Shown: positions 1 to 7,746 of the stretch, one piece after another | How the letters are laid out: each line of letters starts with the position of its first letter | How positions within the stretch are numbered: position 1 is the first letter of the stretch | Assembly (NCBI GenBank): GCA_038251325.1 | Contig: JBBSBL010000017.1 | Span: 1 to 44,821 of the forward strand | From: JBBSBL01 sp038251325 | Lineage (GTDB): Bacteria; Actinomycetota; Thermoleophilia; Solirubrobacterales; Solirubrobacteraceae | Direction of reading: 5' to 3' | Length of the DNA: 44,821 bases | Position numbers and translations under genes: made by a program | The notes under the pieces: generated by a model | Told to the model about the DNA's origin: nothing | Database searches by the model: none | The model's input: the letters and a program-made list of their open reading frames with translations, nothing else

Positions 1-372
1 GCCACACCCGGCGCCGAGGTGAAGTACTCCGAAGGGCTGGACAAGAACCCGCACGCGCTCGACGCCGGAGAGGGCCTCGCCGGGCTCCCGGGCAGCATCC
101 TCTCGATGACGGGCGATCCGCGGACGCTCATCGATCCGGCCCTGCTCCCGGTCGACCCCTCGACCTGCAAGCCGGTGTACCCGCACTCCTACCTGAAGGT
201 CAACACCGTCTTCGAGGTCGCGCGGGCCGCCGGGCTGCGGACCGCGTGGGTCGACAAGCACCCGGCCTACGAGATCGTCACCGGGCCGTCCGGGACCGGG
301 GTCCAGGATCTCTTCACGCCGGAGATCAACAGCGACGCCCCGACGACCGGGTCGGCGAACGACTGGACGACG
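1..372 (+). pseudogene. Remnant of an alkaline phosphatase family protein (5' end outside window)
   Basis: Reading frame 1 is open from the first base and encodes an interior piece of the secreted alkaline-phosphatase/phosphodiesterase family. The recognisable pieces are a YLKVNTVFEVARAAGLRTAW segment, a DKHPAYEIVTGPSG segment and a FTPEINSDAP segment ending at NDWTT. Family members continue here with a long segment on the NNA..QYD pattern. In this window the similarity stops at about base 372, and the frame runs on as Arg/Pro-rich sequence with no family character. A short stretch in the +1 frame (LPLVVSGAPVDERR, about 377-418) faintly resembles the family's C-terminal part, which suggests an internal deletion with a frame change. 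An assembly error at this point would look the same. The true start lies upstream of the window. Confidence 0.6.
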
Positions 373-499
373 CAACCTCCCGCTCGTCGTCTCCGGCGCC
401 CCGGTGGACGAGCGCCGCGTCGCCGACCGCCGGGCCCCGCCATTCACGCGCGGGGCCCGGCGCGTCCCGGTCGCGCTGCGCCGCTGGGATCATGCGCCG

Positions 500-844
500 A
501 TGCGCCTGAACCACGTCGCCCTGACCGTCAGCGATCGCGAACGGTCGGCGGCGTTCTATGGCGAGCACTTCGGCCTCACGGCGCGGGTGCACGACGACGA
601 GCACCTGCTGATCCTCGCTGCCCCCGACGGCTCTCTCCTGGCGCTGAGCGAAGGCCCGCCGCCCTCGGCGCTGCCTCGCACCAATCACTTCGGCTTCCAG
701 GTCCCCGACCAGGAGGACGTGCGCGCCGCCCGCGAACGGCTGCGCCGGGCCGGCGTGACCGAGACCGACTGGCAGGAGGACGGCCCGGTCCGGGTGCAGG
801 TCGCCGACCCCGACGGCTACCGGGTCGAGCTGTACGCGTACTGA
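500..844 (+). CDS. VOC (glyoxalase/bleomycin resistance) family protein
   Basis: A 114-residue single-domain vicinal-oxygen-chelate protein. It opens with MRLNHVALTVSD, whose His is the usual first metal ligand. A central NHFGFQV strand follows, and the ending DPDGYRVELYAY carries the usual C-terminal Glu ligand. This pattern of two beta-alpha-beta-beta-beta modules is typical of VOC proteins, which act as dimers on small electrophiles or as antibiotic-binding proteins. The substrate cannot be read from sequence. The frame is open further upstream to an ATG at 404, but that part overlaps the phosphatase remnant and has no VOC similarity, so the ATG at 500 is preferred. No strong Shine-Dalgarno is visible, so expression may depend on the rearranged upstream sequence. 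Confidence 0.85.
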   Translation: MRLNHVALTVSDRERSAAFYGEHFGLTARVHDDEHLLILAAPDGSLLALSEGPPPSALPRTNHFGFQVPDQEDVRAARERLRRAGVTETDWQEDGPVRVQVADPDGYRVELYAY

Positions 845-875
845 TCGAGCGTCCGGAGGCGACCGGTTCGCGGCG

Positions 876-1367
876 CTACGCCGGCTTTCGTGCGCTCTCG
901 AACAGCGCGGCGGTCGCCTCGCCCATCGTGAAGTCGGTGCCGCCGTCCTCCCGCGCCTCGGTGTCGATCGGGAACTCGCGCCCGAGCTTGCGACACCAGC
1001 GACCGGGCCACGCGAGCACGCCGGCGACGCCGTGGGCGCCCTTGTCCAGCTTCAGCCGCGAGGCGATGTCGTTGCCGGAGAAATGCTCGCCGGGATGCTC
1101 GATGAGCAGGTCGAAGAGCTCGCGCGCGGGGTCGGAGAGCTTGCGATAGACCCATCGCGCCTCGTCGAGGTCCGCCTCGGTCCACGGCGCCGGCTCGCCG
1201 CCGAAGCCGCCCGGCGCGCGGCGACCCCGATGGCGTCCGGGGCCGCCCCGCATTCCGCGAGGCGGCCCGAAGCCACCGGCCGGGGCCGTGAGGAACTCGG
1301 CGAACCAGGCGTAGAACTCGGCGACGCGCTCCTCCGGGACCTCGACGGTGATCTGCTTGTCGGCCAC
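876..1367 (-). CDS. DUF6416-like protein with C-terminal winged-helix-like region
   Basis: A 163-residue soluble protein starting at GTG (1365-1367), which overlaps the TAG of the upstream gene by one base, so translation is probably coupled. The N-terminus reads ITVEVPEERVAEFYAWFAEF, a short strand-helix unit that is also present in the upstream gene product. A Gly/Arg/Pro-rich linker (about 30-60) precedes a helical half (about 62-150) with ARWVYRKLSDPARELFDLLI and SGNDIASRLKL, which reads like a winged-helix DNA-binding fold. It resembles proteins I know as DUF6416 in Solirubrobacter-type genomes; that assignment is from memory. A regulatory role is inferred from the fold-like pattern and the operator-like dyad upstream. 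Confidence 0.75.
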   Translation of the reverse strand: MADKQITVEVPEERVAEFYAWFAEFLTAPAGGFGPPRGMRGGPGRHRGRRAPGGFGGEPAPWTEADLDEARWVYRKLSDPARELFDLLIEHPGEHFSGNDIASRLKLDKGAHGVAGVLAWPGRWCRKLGREFPIDTEAREDGGTDFTMGEATAALFESARKPA

Positions 1368-1693
1368 TACAGCGTCGCCGTGGGCTCGGGCGTGGCGTCC
1401 TCGTCGTGCTGGCGGCCACAGCGGCCGTGACGCGACCCGGGACCGTGCTCGGCCATGGCCAGGTGGAACATGGCGCGGCGCACGTGGTGGCGGCGATAGC
1501 CGCCGCGGCGACCGCGGCCCTTCCGGCCTCGGCCCTTGCCGCCGTGCCGGCCTCGGTGGCTCGGTCCGGCCAGGAAGCGCTCGAAGAACGCCTCGAACTG
1601 CTCGACCCGGTCCTCGGGGACCGAGACCGTGATCTCCCGCTGCCCGGTGGGCTGCGGATCCTGCTCTGGTGTGGGGGTCTGTTCGGTAGACAT
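1367..1693 (-). CDS. Small basic protein sharing the N-terminal module of its downstream neighbour
   Basis: A 108-residue protein that starts at ATG 1693 behind AAAGGAG with a four-base gap, the clearest ribosome binding site in this area. After a Thr/Pro/Gln-rich lead it has ITVSVPEDRVEQFEAFFERF, matching the ITVEVPEERVAEFYAWFAEF module of the next gene. The C-terminal half is a run of Arg, Gly, His and Lys (about 50-90), suggesting nucleic-acid or polyanion binding. The two genes look like products of a partial duplication in which only the first kept the basic tail. It is the first gene of a two-gene operon. The frame stays open upstream to 1834, but the strong ribosome site decides for 1693. 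Confidence 0.65.
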   Translation of the reverse strand: MSTEQTPTPEQDPQPTGQREITVSVPEDRVEQFEAFFERFLAGPSHRGRHGGKGRGRKGRGRRGGYRRHHVRRAMFHLAMAEHGPGSRHGRCGRQHDEDATPEPTATL

Positions 1694-1717
1694 ACTGCTC
1701 CTTTGGTTGACGAGGAA

Positions 1718-1753
1718 CAGCATATATCTACTCTTACTTAAGTCAAGAGTTAT
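1718..1753 (-). promoter_or_regulatory. Promoter/operator dyad of the DUF6416-like operon
   Basis: This is a conspicuously AT-rich island in very GC-rich surroundings. At 1730-1750 it contains ACTCTT and AAGAGT arms around a central ACTTAAGT palindrome, perfect apart from one extra base. TTGACT (minus strand, 1741-1746) and TAGATATATG (1721-1730) could supply -35 and -10 elements, though their spacing is shorter than ideal. A dyad of this size overlapping a promoter is typical of MarR/PadR-like repressor sites. The region partly overlaps the 3' end of the Kelch lipoprotein gene. Confidence 0.55.
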
Positions 1754-1754
1754 C

Positions 1755-2750
1755 TCATCCGCCTGGTCGGAGGTGGAGCGCGTCGGCGAGGACGCGCCCG
1801 CTTCGGTCGCGGCCGCCGGCGACCAGGATCTCACCGCCGAGCGCCGCGACGCCGGTGTCCGACCGCGGCCCGGGCAGCGTGCCGGCCGGCCGGACCCCGC
1901 CGGTGGCGGGGTCGATCGCGAGCACCGTCCGCACCTGGCTTCCCTGGAGCGCGCCGCGTCCCCCGACCACGAAGACGGTGCCGCCGAGGCTTGCCGCTCC
2001 GGCGTGGGTCAGCGGCGCCGCAAGGCGGCCGATGCTCGTCACACGCCCGGACGCCGGGTCGAAGGCAAGGAGCTGGCGGCTGGCGCCCGCGGCGGTCGTG
2101 CCGCCCGCGACGATGACCCGGCGGCCGGCCGCGGCGACGGCGGCGTAGCGCACCGCGGTGGGGAGGCGCGCCACGATCCGCGGCGCGCTCCCGGGTCGCC
2201 AGGCGACGATCGAGTCCAGGGCGCGGGACCCGTCGAAGCCGCCGACGACGTAGGCCGTCCCACCCAGGGTCGCGGCGGCGACGTCCGAGGCGGGCCCCGG
2301 CAGCCGCGCCGCCACGTGGACGGTCCCGCGCGCCGGGTCGACGAGCAGCACGTCCGCGTTCTGGGCGCCGGCGTCGCCGCCGCCGAAGACCGCGACCCGG
2401 CTGCCCAGCGCCGCCGCGGCGGCGTCGTGGCGGGCGGTCGGCAGCGACGGCCCCGGGCGCGCGGAGGCCCTGCTCAGGAGCGTGACGCTCGCCACCGAGA
2501 CGTCGGCGGTGTCGAGCCCTCCGGCGAGCACGGCCCGCGAGCCGCTCGCCGCCGTCGCCGGATCCTGGACGGGCGCGGGCAGGCGCGTGGTGGCGCGGAC
2601 GGTGAGGCGCGTGGGCGCGGCGGGCGTCGGCGCCGACGCTCCACCGCTCGCGGCGTTGGTGGTCGGCGTCGGCGCCGCGGCCTTGCTCCCGCCGCCGCAT
2701 CCGGCCAGCGCGAGGGCGAGCGCCGCCGCCCATCCGGCGGCGCCTCTCAT
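1755..2750 (-). CDS. Kelch-repeat lipoprotein
   Basis: A 331-residue exported protein. The first 18 residues are a hydrophobic signal ending in LAGC, a good lipobox, so it is probably anchored to the outer face of the membrane. A Thr/Ala/Pro-rich spacer follows. From about residue 50 to the end there are six or so Kelch-type blades, seen as repeated patterns such as AVFGGGD, YVVGGFDGS, VIVAGGTT, FVVGGRG and ILVAGGRD, which would close a beta-propeller. The ATG at 2750 overlaps the TGA of the upstream beta-propeller gene (ATGA). The two proteins are probably made together and may act in the same envelope complex. Ligand or partner unknown. Confidence 0.82.
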   Translation of the reverse strand: MRGAAGWAAALALALAGCGGGSKAAAPTPTTNAASGGASAPTPAAPTRLTVRATTRLPAPVQDPATAASGSRAVLAGGLDTADVSVASVTLLSRASARPGPSLPTARHDAAAAALGSRVAVFGGGDAGAQNADVLLVDPARGTVHVAARLPGPASDVAAATLGGTAYVVGGFDGSRALDSIVAWRPGSAPRIVARLPTAVRYAAVAAAGRRVIVAGGTTAAGASRQLLAFDPASGRVTSIGRLAAPLTHAGAASLGGTVFVVGGRGALQGSQVRTVLAIDPATGGVRPAGTLPGPRSDTGVAALGGEILVAGGRDRSGRVLADALHLRPGG

Positions 2751-3928
2751 CGGAACACGCCGGTGTGGCCGAGCGAATAGCGGCCGGGCTGGGGATAGAC
2801 GGAGAGGCCATGCGGGTTGGCGCCGACCGGGATACGCCGGATCAGGCGCCCGGTGCGGGTGCTGATCGCGTAGACCTCGGCGTTGTAGCGCCCCGAGAGC
2901 CAGAGCGTGCGGCCGTCGGCCGAGACGCCGCCCATGTCCGGGCTGCCCCCGCCGGGAAGCGGCCAGCGCCGCGCCACGCGCCGGGTGGCGAAGGAGACGA
3001 CCGAGATCGAGCCCTCGCCGCGATTGGAGACGTAGAGGTCGCGCGAGTCGCGCGAGACGTAGAGCCCGTGCGCGCCCTTGCCGGTGGGCAGGAACCGTTC
3101 GACCCGCGGATGGTGGGCGTCGACGAGCCATAGCCCGCCGCTCATCATGTCCGCGACGTAGAAGGTCCGCCCGTCGGGCGAGAGCTTCACGTCCTGCGGC
3201 ATGCCGCCGGTCCGCAGCTTCAGCGTCCGCACCACGCGGCGGCCCCCCACGTCGAGCCACAGCATCTCGCCCGAGAACTCACACGAGACGAGCGCGTGGC
3301 GCCCGTCGGCGGTGAAGTCCATGTGGTCGACGCCGCGGCACGGGACCGCCGTGGAGTGGTCGAGGGCCATGGTCCGGGGGTTGCGGAAGTCCAGCCGGGC
3401 GAGCCGCTCCGCGACGACGATCGCCTCGCCGTGGCGGGGCGTGAAGTACATGTTGTAGGGGTCGGCGACCGGGACCGTGCGGCCAGGCCGGCCGGTGCGC
3501 GGATCGATCGCGGTGAGCGAGTTCCCTTGGTCGTTGGTCACCCAGAGCGTCTTGAGGTCCCACGAGGGGACGACGTGCTGGGGCTGGGCGCCGACCGCGA
3601 AGTGGCGCACGATGCGGAAGGTCTTCGGGTCGATGACGTCGACGGTGTTCGCGCCGCTGTTCGGCACGTAGACGAGCGAGCGGAACCCGCGCACCACCGG
3701 GCTGAGGCGACCGGGCCGGTCGGCCGCGTAGACGTCGACGCGGTGCGGCCGAGCGGTCGCCGCGCCCGCCGTCGTCGTGGACGGGGTCGATCGCGTGGCG
3801 TTCGTGGCCGGGCTCCCGCTGTCCCCGCAGGCCGGGACGAGCGCGGACAGGCCGAGCGCGACCGCGCCGGCGAGGAGGCCACGCCGCCGACCACGGCGGC
3901 GCGCAGACATGGATGGCCGACGCGGCAT
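2747..3928 (-). CDS. YncE/YVTN-type beta-propeller lipoprotein
   Basis: About 393 residues from the ATG at 3928; an in-frame ATG at 3910 (MSARRRG) is equally possible and neither has a clear ribosome site. The Arg-rich N-terminus followed by GLLAGAVALGLSALVPAC reads as a signal peptide with a less typical lipobox Cys. The mature part has YVTN/NHL-like blades, e.g. LVYVPNSGANTVDVIDP, LWVTNDQGNSLTAIDP, FYVADMMSGGLWLVD, LYVSNRGEGSISVV and LWLSGRYNAEVYAI. Such propellers are exported and usually bind partners or metal cofactors rather than catalyse. It is first in a two-gene unit with the Kelch lipoprotein. Confidence 0.82.
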   Translation of the reverse strand: MPRRPSMSARRRGRRRGLLAGAVALGLSALVPACGDSGSPATNATRSTPSTTTAGAATARPHRVDVYAADRPGRLSPVVRGFRSLVYVPNSGANTVDVIDPKTFRIVRHFAVGAQPQHVVPSWDLKTLWVTNDQGNSLTAIDPRTGRPGRTVPVADPYNMYFTPRHGEAIVVAERLARLDFRNPRTMALDHSTAVPCRGVDHMDFTADGRHALVSCEFSGEMLWLDVGGRRVVRTLKLRTGGMPQDVKLSPDGRTFYVADMMSGGLWLVDAHHPRVERFLPTGKGAHGLYVSRDSRDLYVSNRGEGSISVVSFATRRVARRWPLPGGGSPDMGGVSADGRTLWLSGRYNAEVYAISTRTGRLIRRIPVGANPHGLSVYPQPGRYSLGHTGVFR

Positions 3929-3975
3929 GCCCGAAGCATGGCCGCCCCGGCCTGACGAACACCTGAACGGCGCGG

Positions 3976-4389
3976 TCACTGCACGGTGCCGGCCGGCACC
4001 ACCCACTGGCAGCGCTGGCCGGTGATCGAAGCGATGACGTCGAAGTCGGCGTCATAGTGCAGGACGGCCACGTCGAGCTGCTCCGCTGCCGCCGCGGCCA
4101 GCAGGTCGGGGATCTTGCGCCCACGCTGGCTGCGCTGAGCGAGCAGGCGCTGCACTTGAAGGGCTCGGCGGACATGCGTTGCGGTCGTCTCGACGCGGTC
4201 GAACGCCGCGAGGGCCCCCACGAGTCGATCCCACTCCTCCGCGTTTCGCGCCGAGTAGCCCACTTCGAGGTCGCAGATGCTCGGACGACCCAGTTGACCG
4301 GCCGCCGCCAACGGCTCGACGGCCGAACGGACGTCCCGGTGGCCGAGGCGCTTGAGGACGCTCGTGTCCACCACGAAGCTCAGCGCCAC
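3976..4389 (-). CDS. vapC: PIN-domain ribonuclease toxin (VapC)
   Basis: A 137-residue single PIN domain. The acidic metal-binding residues expected of the fold are present: D8 in VVDTSVL, E42 in DLEVGY, D95 in IPDLLAA and D113/D115 in HYDADFD. VapC toxins cleave RNA, often tRNA or rRNA, in a Mg2+-dependent way and are held inactive by VapB. Its start overlaps the end of the antitoxin gene by 10 bases. The order antitoxin then toxin, the overlap and the upstream palindrome all fit a type II toxin-antitoxin operon. The catalytic residues are intact, so the toxin is probably functional. Confidence 0.92.
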   Translation of the reverse strand: MALSFVVDTSVLKRLGHRDVRSAVEPLAAAGQLGRPSICDLEVGYSARNAEEWDRLVGALAAFDRVETTATHVRRALQVQRLLAQRSQRGRKIPDLLAAAAAEQLDVAVLHYDADFDVIASITGQRCQWVVPAGTVQ

Positions 4390-4574
4390 GCGGCGGAGCG
4401 ATCGTCGAGGTCCGCGTCGGCCAGCACGTCGAGCGCGGCGGCCACCTGGCGTTCCCGCAGCAGGGTGGCTCGGCGCAGCGCCTCGTTCACGGTGTCCTTG
4501 ATCGTGGTCGTGCCCAGCTCAGCCCGCGCCGCGCCGAGCGCGTTCTCGTCGAGATCGATCAGATGCTTCGCCAC
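4380..4574 (-). CDS. vapB: VapB-type antitoxin
   Basis: A 64-residue protein starting at GTG. The first part, TTIKDTVNEALRRATLL, is a ribbon-helix-helix-like segment (about 20-42) typical of the VapB family that pairs with PIN toxins. The acidic C-terminal tail (DVLADADLDDRSAAW) is of the kind that wraps the toxin's active site. VapB family members bind the promoter as dimers, alone or with VapC. A perfect inverted repeat lies 11 bases upstream of the start codon. Confidence 0.88.
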   Translation of the reverse strand: MAKHLIDLDENALGAARAELGTTTIKDTVNEALRRATLLRERQVAAALDVLADADLDDRSAAWR

Positions 4575-4580
4575 ACGGCG

Positions 4581-4606
4581 AGTATATACGACACGCTCGT
4601 CGTATA
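4581..4606 (-). promoter_or_regulatory. vapBC operator palindrome overlapping a -10 element
   Basis: TATACGAC (4585-4592) and GTCGTATA (4599-4606) form a perfect 8-bp inverted repeat with a 6-base spacer. On the minus strand TATACT (4581-4586) makes a good -10 hexamer that overlaps the inner-most arm. This is the expected layout for autoregulation by the VapB/VapC complex. Confidence 0.75.
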
Positions 4607-4635
4607 GCCCCTGCCCGCCTGCCCGGCGCGGGCGC

Positions 4636-4956
4636 CTACGCGCCCGGCGCGCGGTACCCCACCGACCGCTTGCTGGCGTCGTCGACCTGCTCGGGCGTGA
4701 GCAGCGGGACCGTCTTCACCGTGGCGCCGCCGCGGGCGTTGACCGCGATCGCCAGCGCCGCCGCGCTCTCGTTGTCCGGCACGTCGACGACGACGTAGGC
4801 GTCGACGTCGCCGAACCCGAAGTAGAACGACTCGACCGAGCCGCCGAGGCCCTCGGCGGCGGCGGTCACGGCCTCCCGCCGGGACGCGCCCCCGGCGCGC
4901 TGGATGCCCTGGGCCCCCTCGGTCGTGTAGCGAGCCTCGACTAGGAACTTCGGCAT
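4636..4956 (-). CDS. GYD-domain family protein
   Basis: A 106-residue protein starting with MPKFLVEARYTTEGAQGI, behind GGGGAGAG on the minus strand, which fixes the start at 4956. It has the small ferredoxin-like alpha/beta pattern of the GYD family: a first strand, a helix (SRREAVTAAAEGLGG), then FYFGFGDVDAYVVVDVPD, where the family's GxxD signature falls, and a final helix of NESAAALAIAVNA. Function in the family is not established; members are usually stress- or dimerisation-related small proteins. It stands alone and is divergent to the acyl-CoA dehydrogenase. Confidence 0.8.
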   Translation of the reverse strand: MPKFLVEARYTTEGAQGIQRAGGASRREAVTAAAEGLGGSVESFYFGFGDVDAYVVVDVPDNESAAALAIAVNARGGATVKTVPLLTPEQVDDASKRSVGYRAPGA

Positions 4957-5092
4957 GGCGCTCTCCCCGGTTGGTGATGGTCGGCGCACGGACACTCTCA
5001 CCGCGCGGGCGCCGACGCAACTGCGCGCACCGGAACGAGGCGGCCTGCGACTATGCGCCGGGCACCGCCGACGACGACCGCCCGGAGGACGG

Positions 5093-6310
5093 ATGGACCT
5101 CGAGCCCAGCGACCGCTGCCAGGACTTCCAGGCGCGGCTCACCGCGTTCATGGACGCGCACGTCTATCCCGCCGAGGCCGTCTACGAGCAGGAGCTGCGC
5201 GACGCCGGCGACCCGCACGCCCAGCCGGCGGTGATGGAGGCGCTCAAGGCCGAGGCCCGCCGCCAGGGGCTGTGGAACCTCTTCCATCCCGACCCGGAGT
5301 TCGGCGCCGGGCTGACGAACGCCGACTACGCGCCGCTGGCCGAGATCCTCGGCCGCAGCCACATCGCCTCGGAGGCGTGCAACTGCTCGGCGCCGGACAC
5401 GGGCAACATGGAGGTGCTCACCCAGTTCGGCACCCCCGAGCAGCGGGAGCGCTGGCTGCGTCCGCTGCTCGACGGGGACATCCGCTCGACCTTCGCGATG
5501 ACCGAGCCCGACGTCGCGAGCTCCGACGCGACGAACGTCGAGCTGCGGATCGAGCGCGACGGCGAGGACTACGTGCTGGACGGCCGCAAGTGGTGGGCCT
5601 CCGGCGCGCTTCATCCCCACTGCCGGATCCTCATCGTGATGGGCAAGACCAACCCCGACGGGCCGCCCCACCGCCGGCAGAGCATGGTGCTCGTCCCGCT
5701 CGACACCCCGGGCGTGACCGTGGTGCGCGGGTTGCCGGTCTTCGGCTACCAGGAACAGGAGGGACACGCCGAGCTGGCCTTCTCCGACGTCCGGGTGCCG
5801 GCGGCCAACCTCGTCGCCGGCGAGGGCGACGGGTTCCTCATCAGCCAGGCGCGCCTGGGGCCCGGCCGCATCCATCACTGCATGCGCTCGGTCGGCGCGG
5901 CCGAGCGCGCGCTCGAGCTGCTCTGCCGCCGCGCGAGCGAGCGGGTCACCTTCGGGCAGCCGGTCGCGACCCGGGCCAACGTGCAGGACTGGATCGCGGA
6001 GTCGCGCATCGAGATCGAGATGCTCCGGCTGCTCGCGCTCAAGACCGCCTGGCTCATGGACACCGTCGGCAACCGCCACGCCCGGACCGAGATCGCCGCG
6101 ATCAAGGTCGCCGCGCCGAACGTCGCGCTCAAGGTCATCGACCGCGCGATCCAGGTGCACGGAGGCGGTGGCGTATCCGACGACTTCCCGCTCGCCCGGA
6201 TGTGGGCCCACATGCGGACCCTGCGCCTGGCCGACGGACCCGACGAGGTGCACAAGATGACGATCGCCCGCCGCGAGCTGCGCCGTCACGCCCCCGAACC
6301 ATCGACATGA
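5093..6310 (+). CDS. Acyl-CoA dehydrogenase family protein (ACAD10/11-like)
   Basis: A 405-residue flavoprotein. The ATG at 5093 follows GGAGG with a clear spacing, so the longer open frame upstream is rejected. The N-terminal helical domain (1-130) leads into TFAMTEPDVASSDATN, the FAD/acyl-CoA binding signature. A beta domain follows with YVLDGRKWWASGA, then a C-terminal helical domain with IQVHGGGGVSDDFPLARMW near residue 365 and EVHKMTIARRELRRH at the end. These features match ACAD11-like enzymes, which dehydrogenate long-chain or hydroxylated acyl-CoA and feed electrons to ETF. No partner genes for beta-oxidation are adjacent, so the substrate is unknown. Confidence 0.92.
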   Translation: MDLEPSDRCQDFQARLTAFMDAHVYPAEAVYEQELRDAGDPHAQPAVMEALKAEARRQGLWNLFHPDPEFGAGLTNADYAPLAEILGRSHIASEACNCSAPDTGNMEVLTQFGTPEQRERWLRPLLDGDIRSTFAMTEPDVASSDATNVELRIERDGEDYVLDGRKWWASGALHPHCRILIVMGKTNPDGPPHRRQSMVLVPLDTPGVTVVRGLPVFGYQEQEGHAELAFSDVRVPAANLVAGEGDGFLISQARLGPGRIHHCMRSVGAAERALELLCRRASERVTFGQPVATRANVQDWIAESRIEIEMLRLLALKTAWLMDTVGNRHARTEIAAIKVAAPNVALKVIDRAIQVHGGGGVSDDFPLARMWAHMRTLRLADGPDEVHKMTIARRELRRHAPEPST

Positions 6311-6323
6311 GGAGAGTCCCGCC

Positions 6324-7724
6324 ATGCCGCTGAGCCGCCGAGCCGTCCCCAAGCCGCGAGAGGAGGCGCGCGACGCAAACGTGGACGCGCTCGACAACGA
6401 GATGCTCGAATTGCCACACCACCGGCTGGCCGAGCGCGGCATCGAGGCGATGCCGGCCTACGAGCTGATGCGCGGCGAGCTGCTGCTCGACGGCAGCGCG
6501 CGGCTCAACCTCGCGACCTTCGTCACCACCTGGATGCCCGAGATCGCCGGCCGCCTGATGGCCGAGACCGCGGACAAGAACATGATCGACAAGGACGAGT
6601 ACCCGCAGACGGCCGAGATCGAGGCGCGCTGCGTGAACATCCTCAGCGACCTGTGGAACGCGCCCGCGGGCTCCGAGCCGACCGGCTGCTCGACGACCGG
6701 CTCCTCCGAGGCGGTCATGCTCGGCGGCATGGCGCTGAAGTGGCGCTGGCGGGATCGGATGAAGGCCGCGGGCAAGCCGGGCGAGAAGCCGAACCTCATC
6801 ATGGGCGCGAACGTCCAGATCTGCTGGGAGAAGTTCTGCCGCTACTGGGAGGTCGAGCCGCGCGTGGTCCCGATGGAGGGCGATCGCTTCCACCTCGACG
6901 CCGCGGAGGCGGTGAAGCGCTGCGACGAGAACACGATCGGCGTCGTGGCGATCCTCGGCTCGACGTTCGACGGCAGCTACGAGCCGGTGGCCGAGATCGC
7001 CGCGGCGCTCGATCGCCTCCAGGCCGAGCAGGGCCTCGACGTCCCGATTCACGTCGACGCCGCCTCGGGCGGCTTCATCGCCCCGTTCCTGCACCCGGAC
7101 CTCGACTGGGACTTCTGCCTGCCGCGCGTGCAGTCGATCAACGCCTCGGGCCACAAGTACGGGCTCGTCTACCCGGGCGTCGGCTGGGCGATCTGGCGCG
7201 ACGCGGAGGCGCTGCCGAAGGACCTCGTGTTCGACGTCAACTACCTCGGCGGCCACATGCCGACCTTCGCGCTGAACTTCTCGCGGCCGGGCAGCGAGGT
7301 CATCGCGCAGTACTTCATGTTCCTGCTGCTCGGCAAAGCGGGCTACACGCGGGTGCAGAAGAACTCCTCCGACATCGCGCAGTACCTCTCGGGCCACATC
7401 GCGGAGATGGGTCCCTACGAGCTCATCACGAAGGGCGACGAGCTGCCGGTGTTCGCCTTCCGCCTGAAAGCGGAGATCGAGAATTACACCGTGTTCGACG
7501 TCTCCGCCCGGCTCCGCGAGGCCGGTTGGCTCGTCCCGGCCTACACCTTCCCGGAGAACCGCCAGGACCTTTCGGTGCTGCGGATCGTCGTGCGCGCGGG
7601 GATGACGCTCGACATGGCGGACCTCCTCCTCGAGGACCTCGGCCGGCGCACCGACGACCTCGAGGCGCTGACCGAGCGGCTGCCCGACGCGCTCGCCGCG
7701 ACCCAGGGCGGCTTCGCGCACTGA
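6324..7724 (+). CDS. gadB: Glutamate decarboxylase
   Basis: A 466-residue PLP enzyme, the same length as Escherichia coli GadB. The PLP lysine is K278 in SINASGHKYGLVYPGVGW, preceded by H277. The cofactor Asp lies in HVDAASGGF (about 243-251), and the N-terminal segment ARLNLATFVTTWMP is family-typical. It converts glutamate to GABA with proton consumption, giving acid resistance or GABA supply. GAGGAG precedes the ATG. It starts 13 bases after the acyl-CoA dehydrogenase, so the two could share a transcript. No GadC antiporter is in the window. Confidence 0.95.
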   Translation: MPLSRRAVPKPREEARDANVDALDNEMLELPHHRLAERGIEAMPAYELMRGELLLDGSARLNLATFVTTWMPEIAGRLMAETADKNMIDKDEYPQTAEIEARCVNILSDLWNAPAGSEPTGCSTTGSSEAVMLGGMALKWRWRDRMKAAGKPGEKPNLIMGANVQICWEKFCRYWEVEPRVVPMEGDRFHLDAAEAVKRCDENTIGVVAILGSTFDGSYEPVAEIAAALDRLQAEQGLDVPIHVDAASGGFIAPFLHPDLDWDFCLPRVQSINASGHKYGLVYPGVGWAIWRDAEALPKDLVFDVNYLGGHMPTFALNFSRPGSEVIAQYFMFLLLGKAGYTRVQKNSSDIAQYLSGHIAEMGPYELITKGDELPVFAFRLKAEIENYTVFDVSARLREAGWLVPAYTFPENRQDLSVLRIVVRAGMTLDMADLLLEDLGRRTDDLEALTERLPDALAATQGGFAH

Positions 7725-7746
7725 GGCGCCCGGGGGCGGTCGTTCG

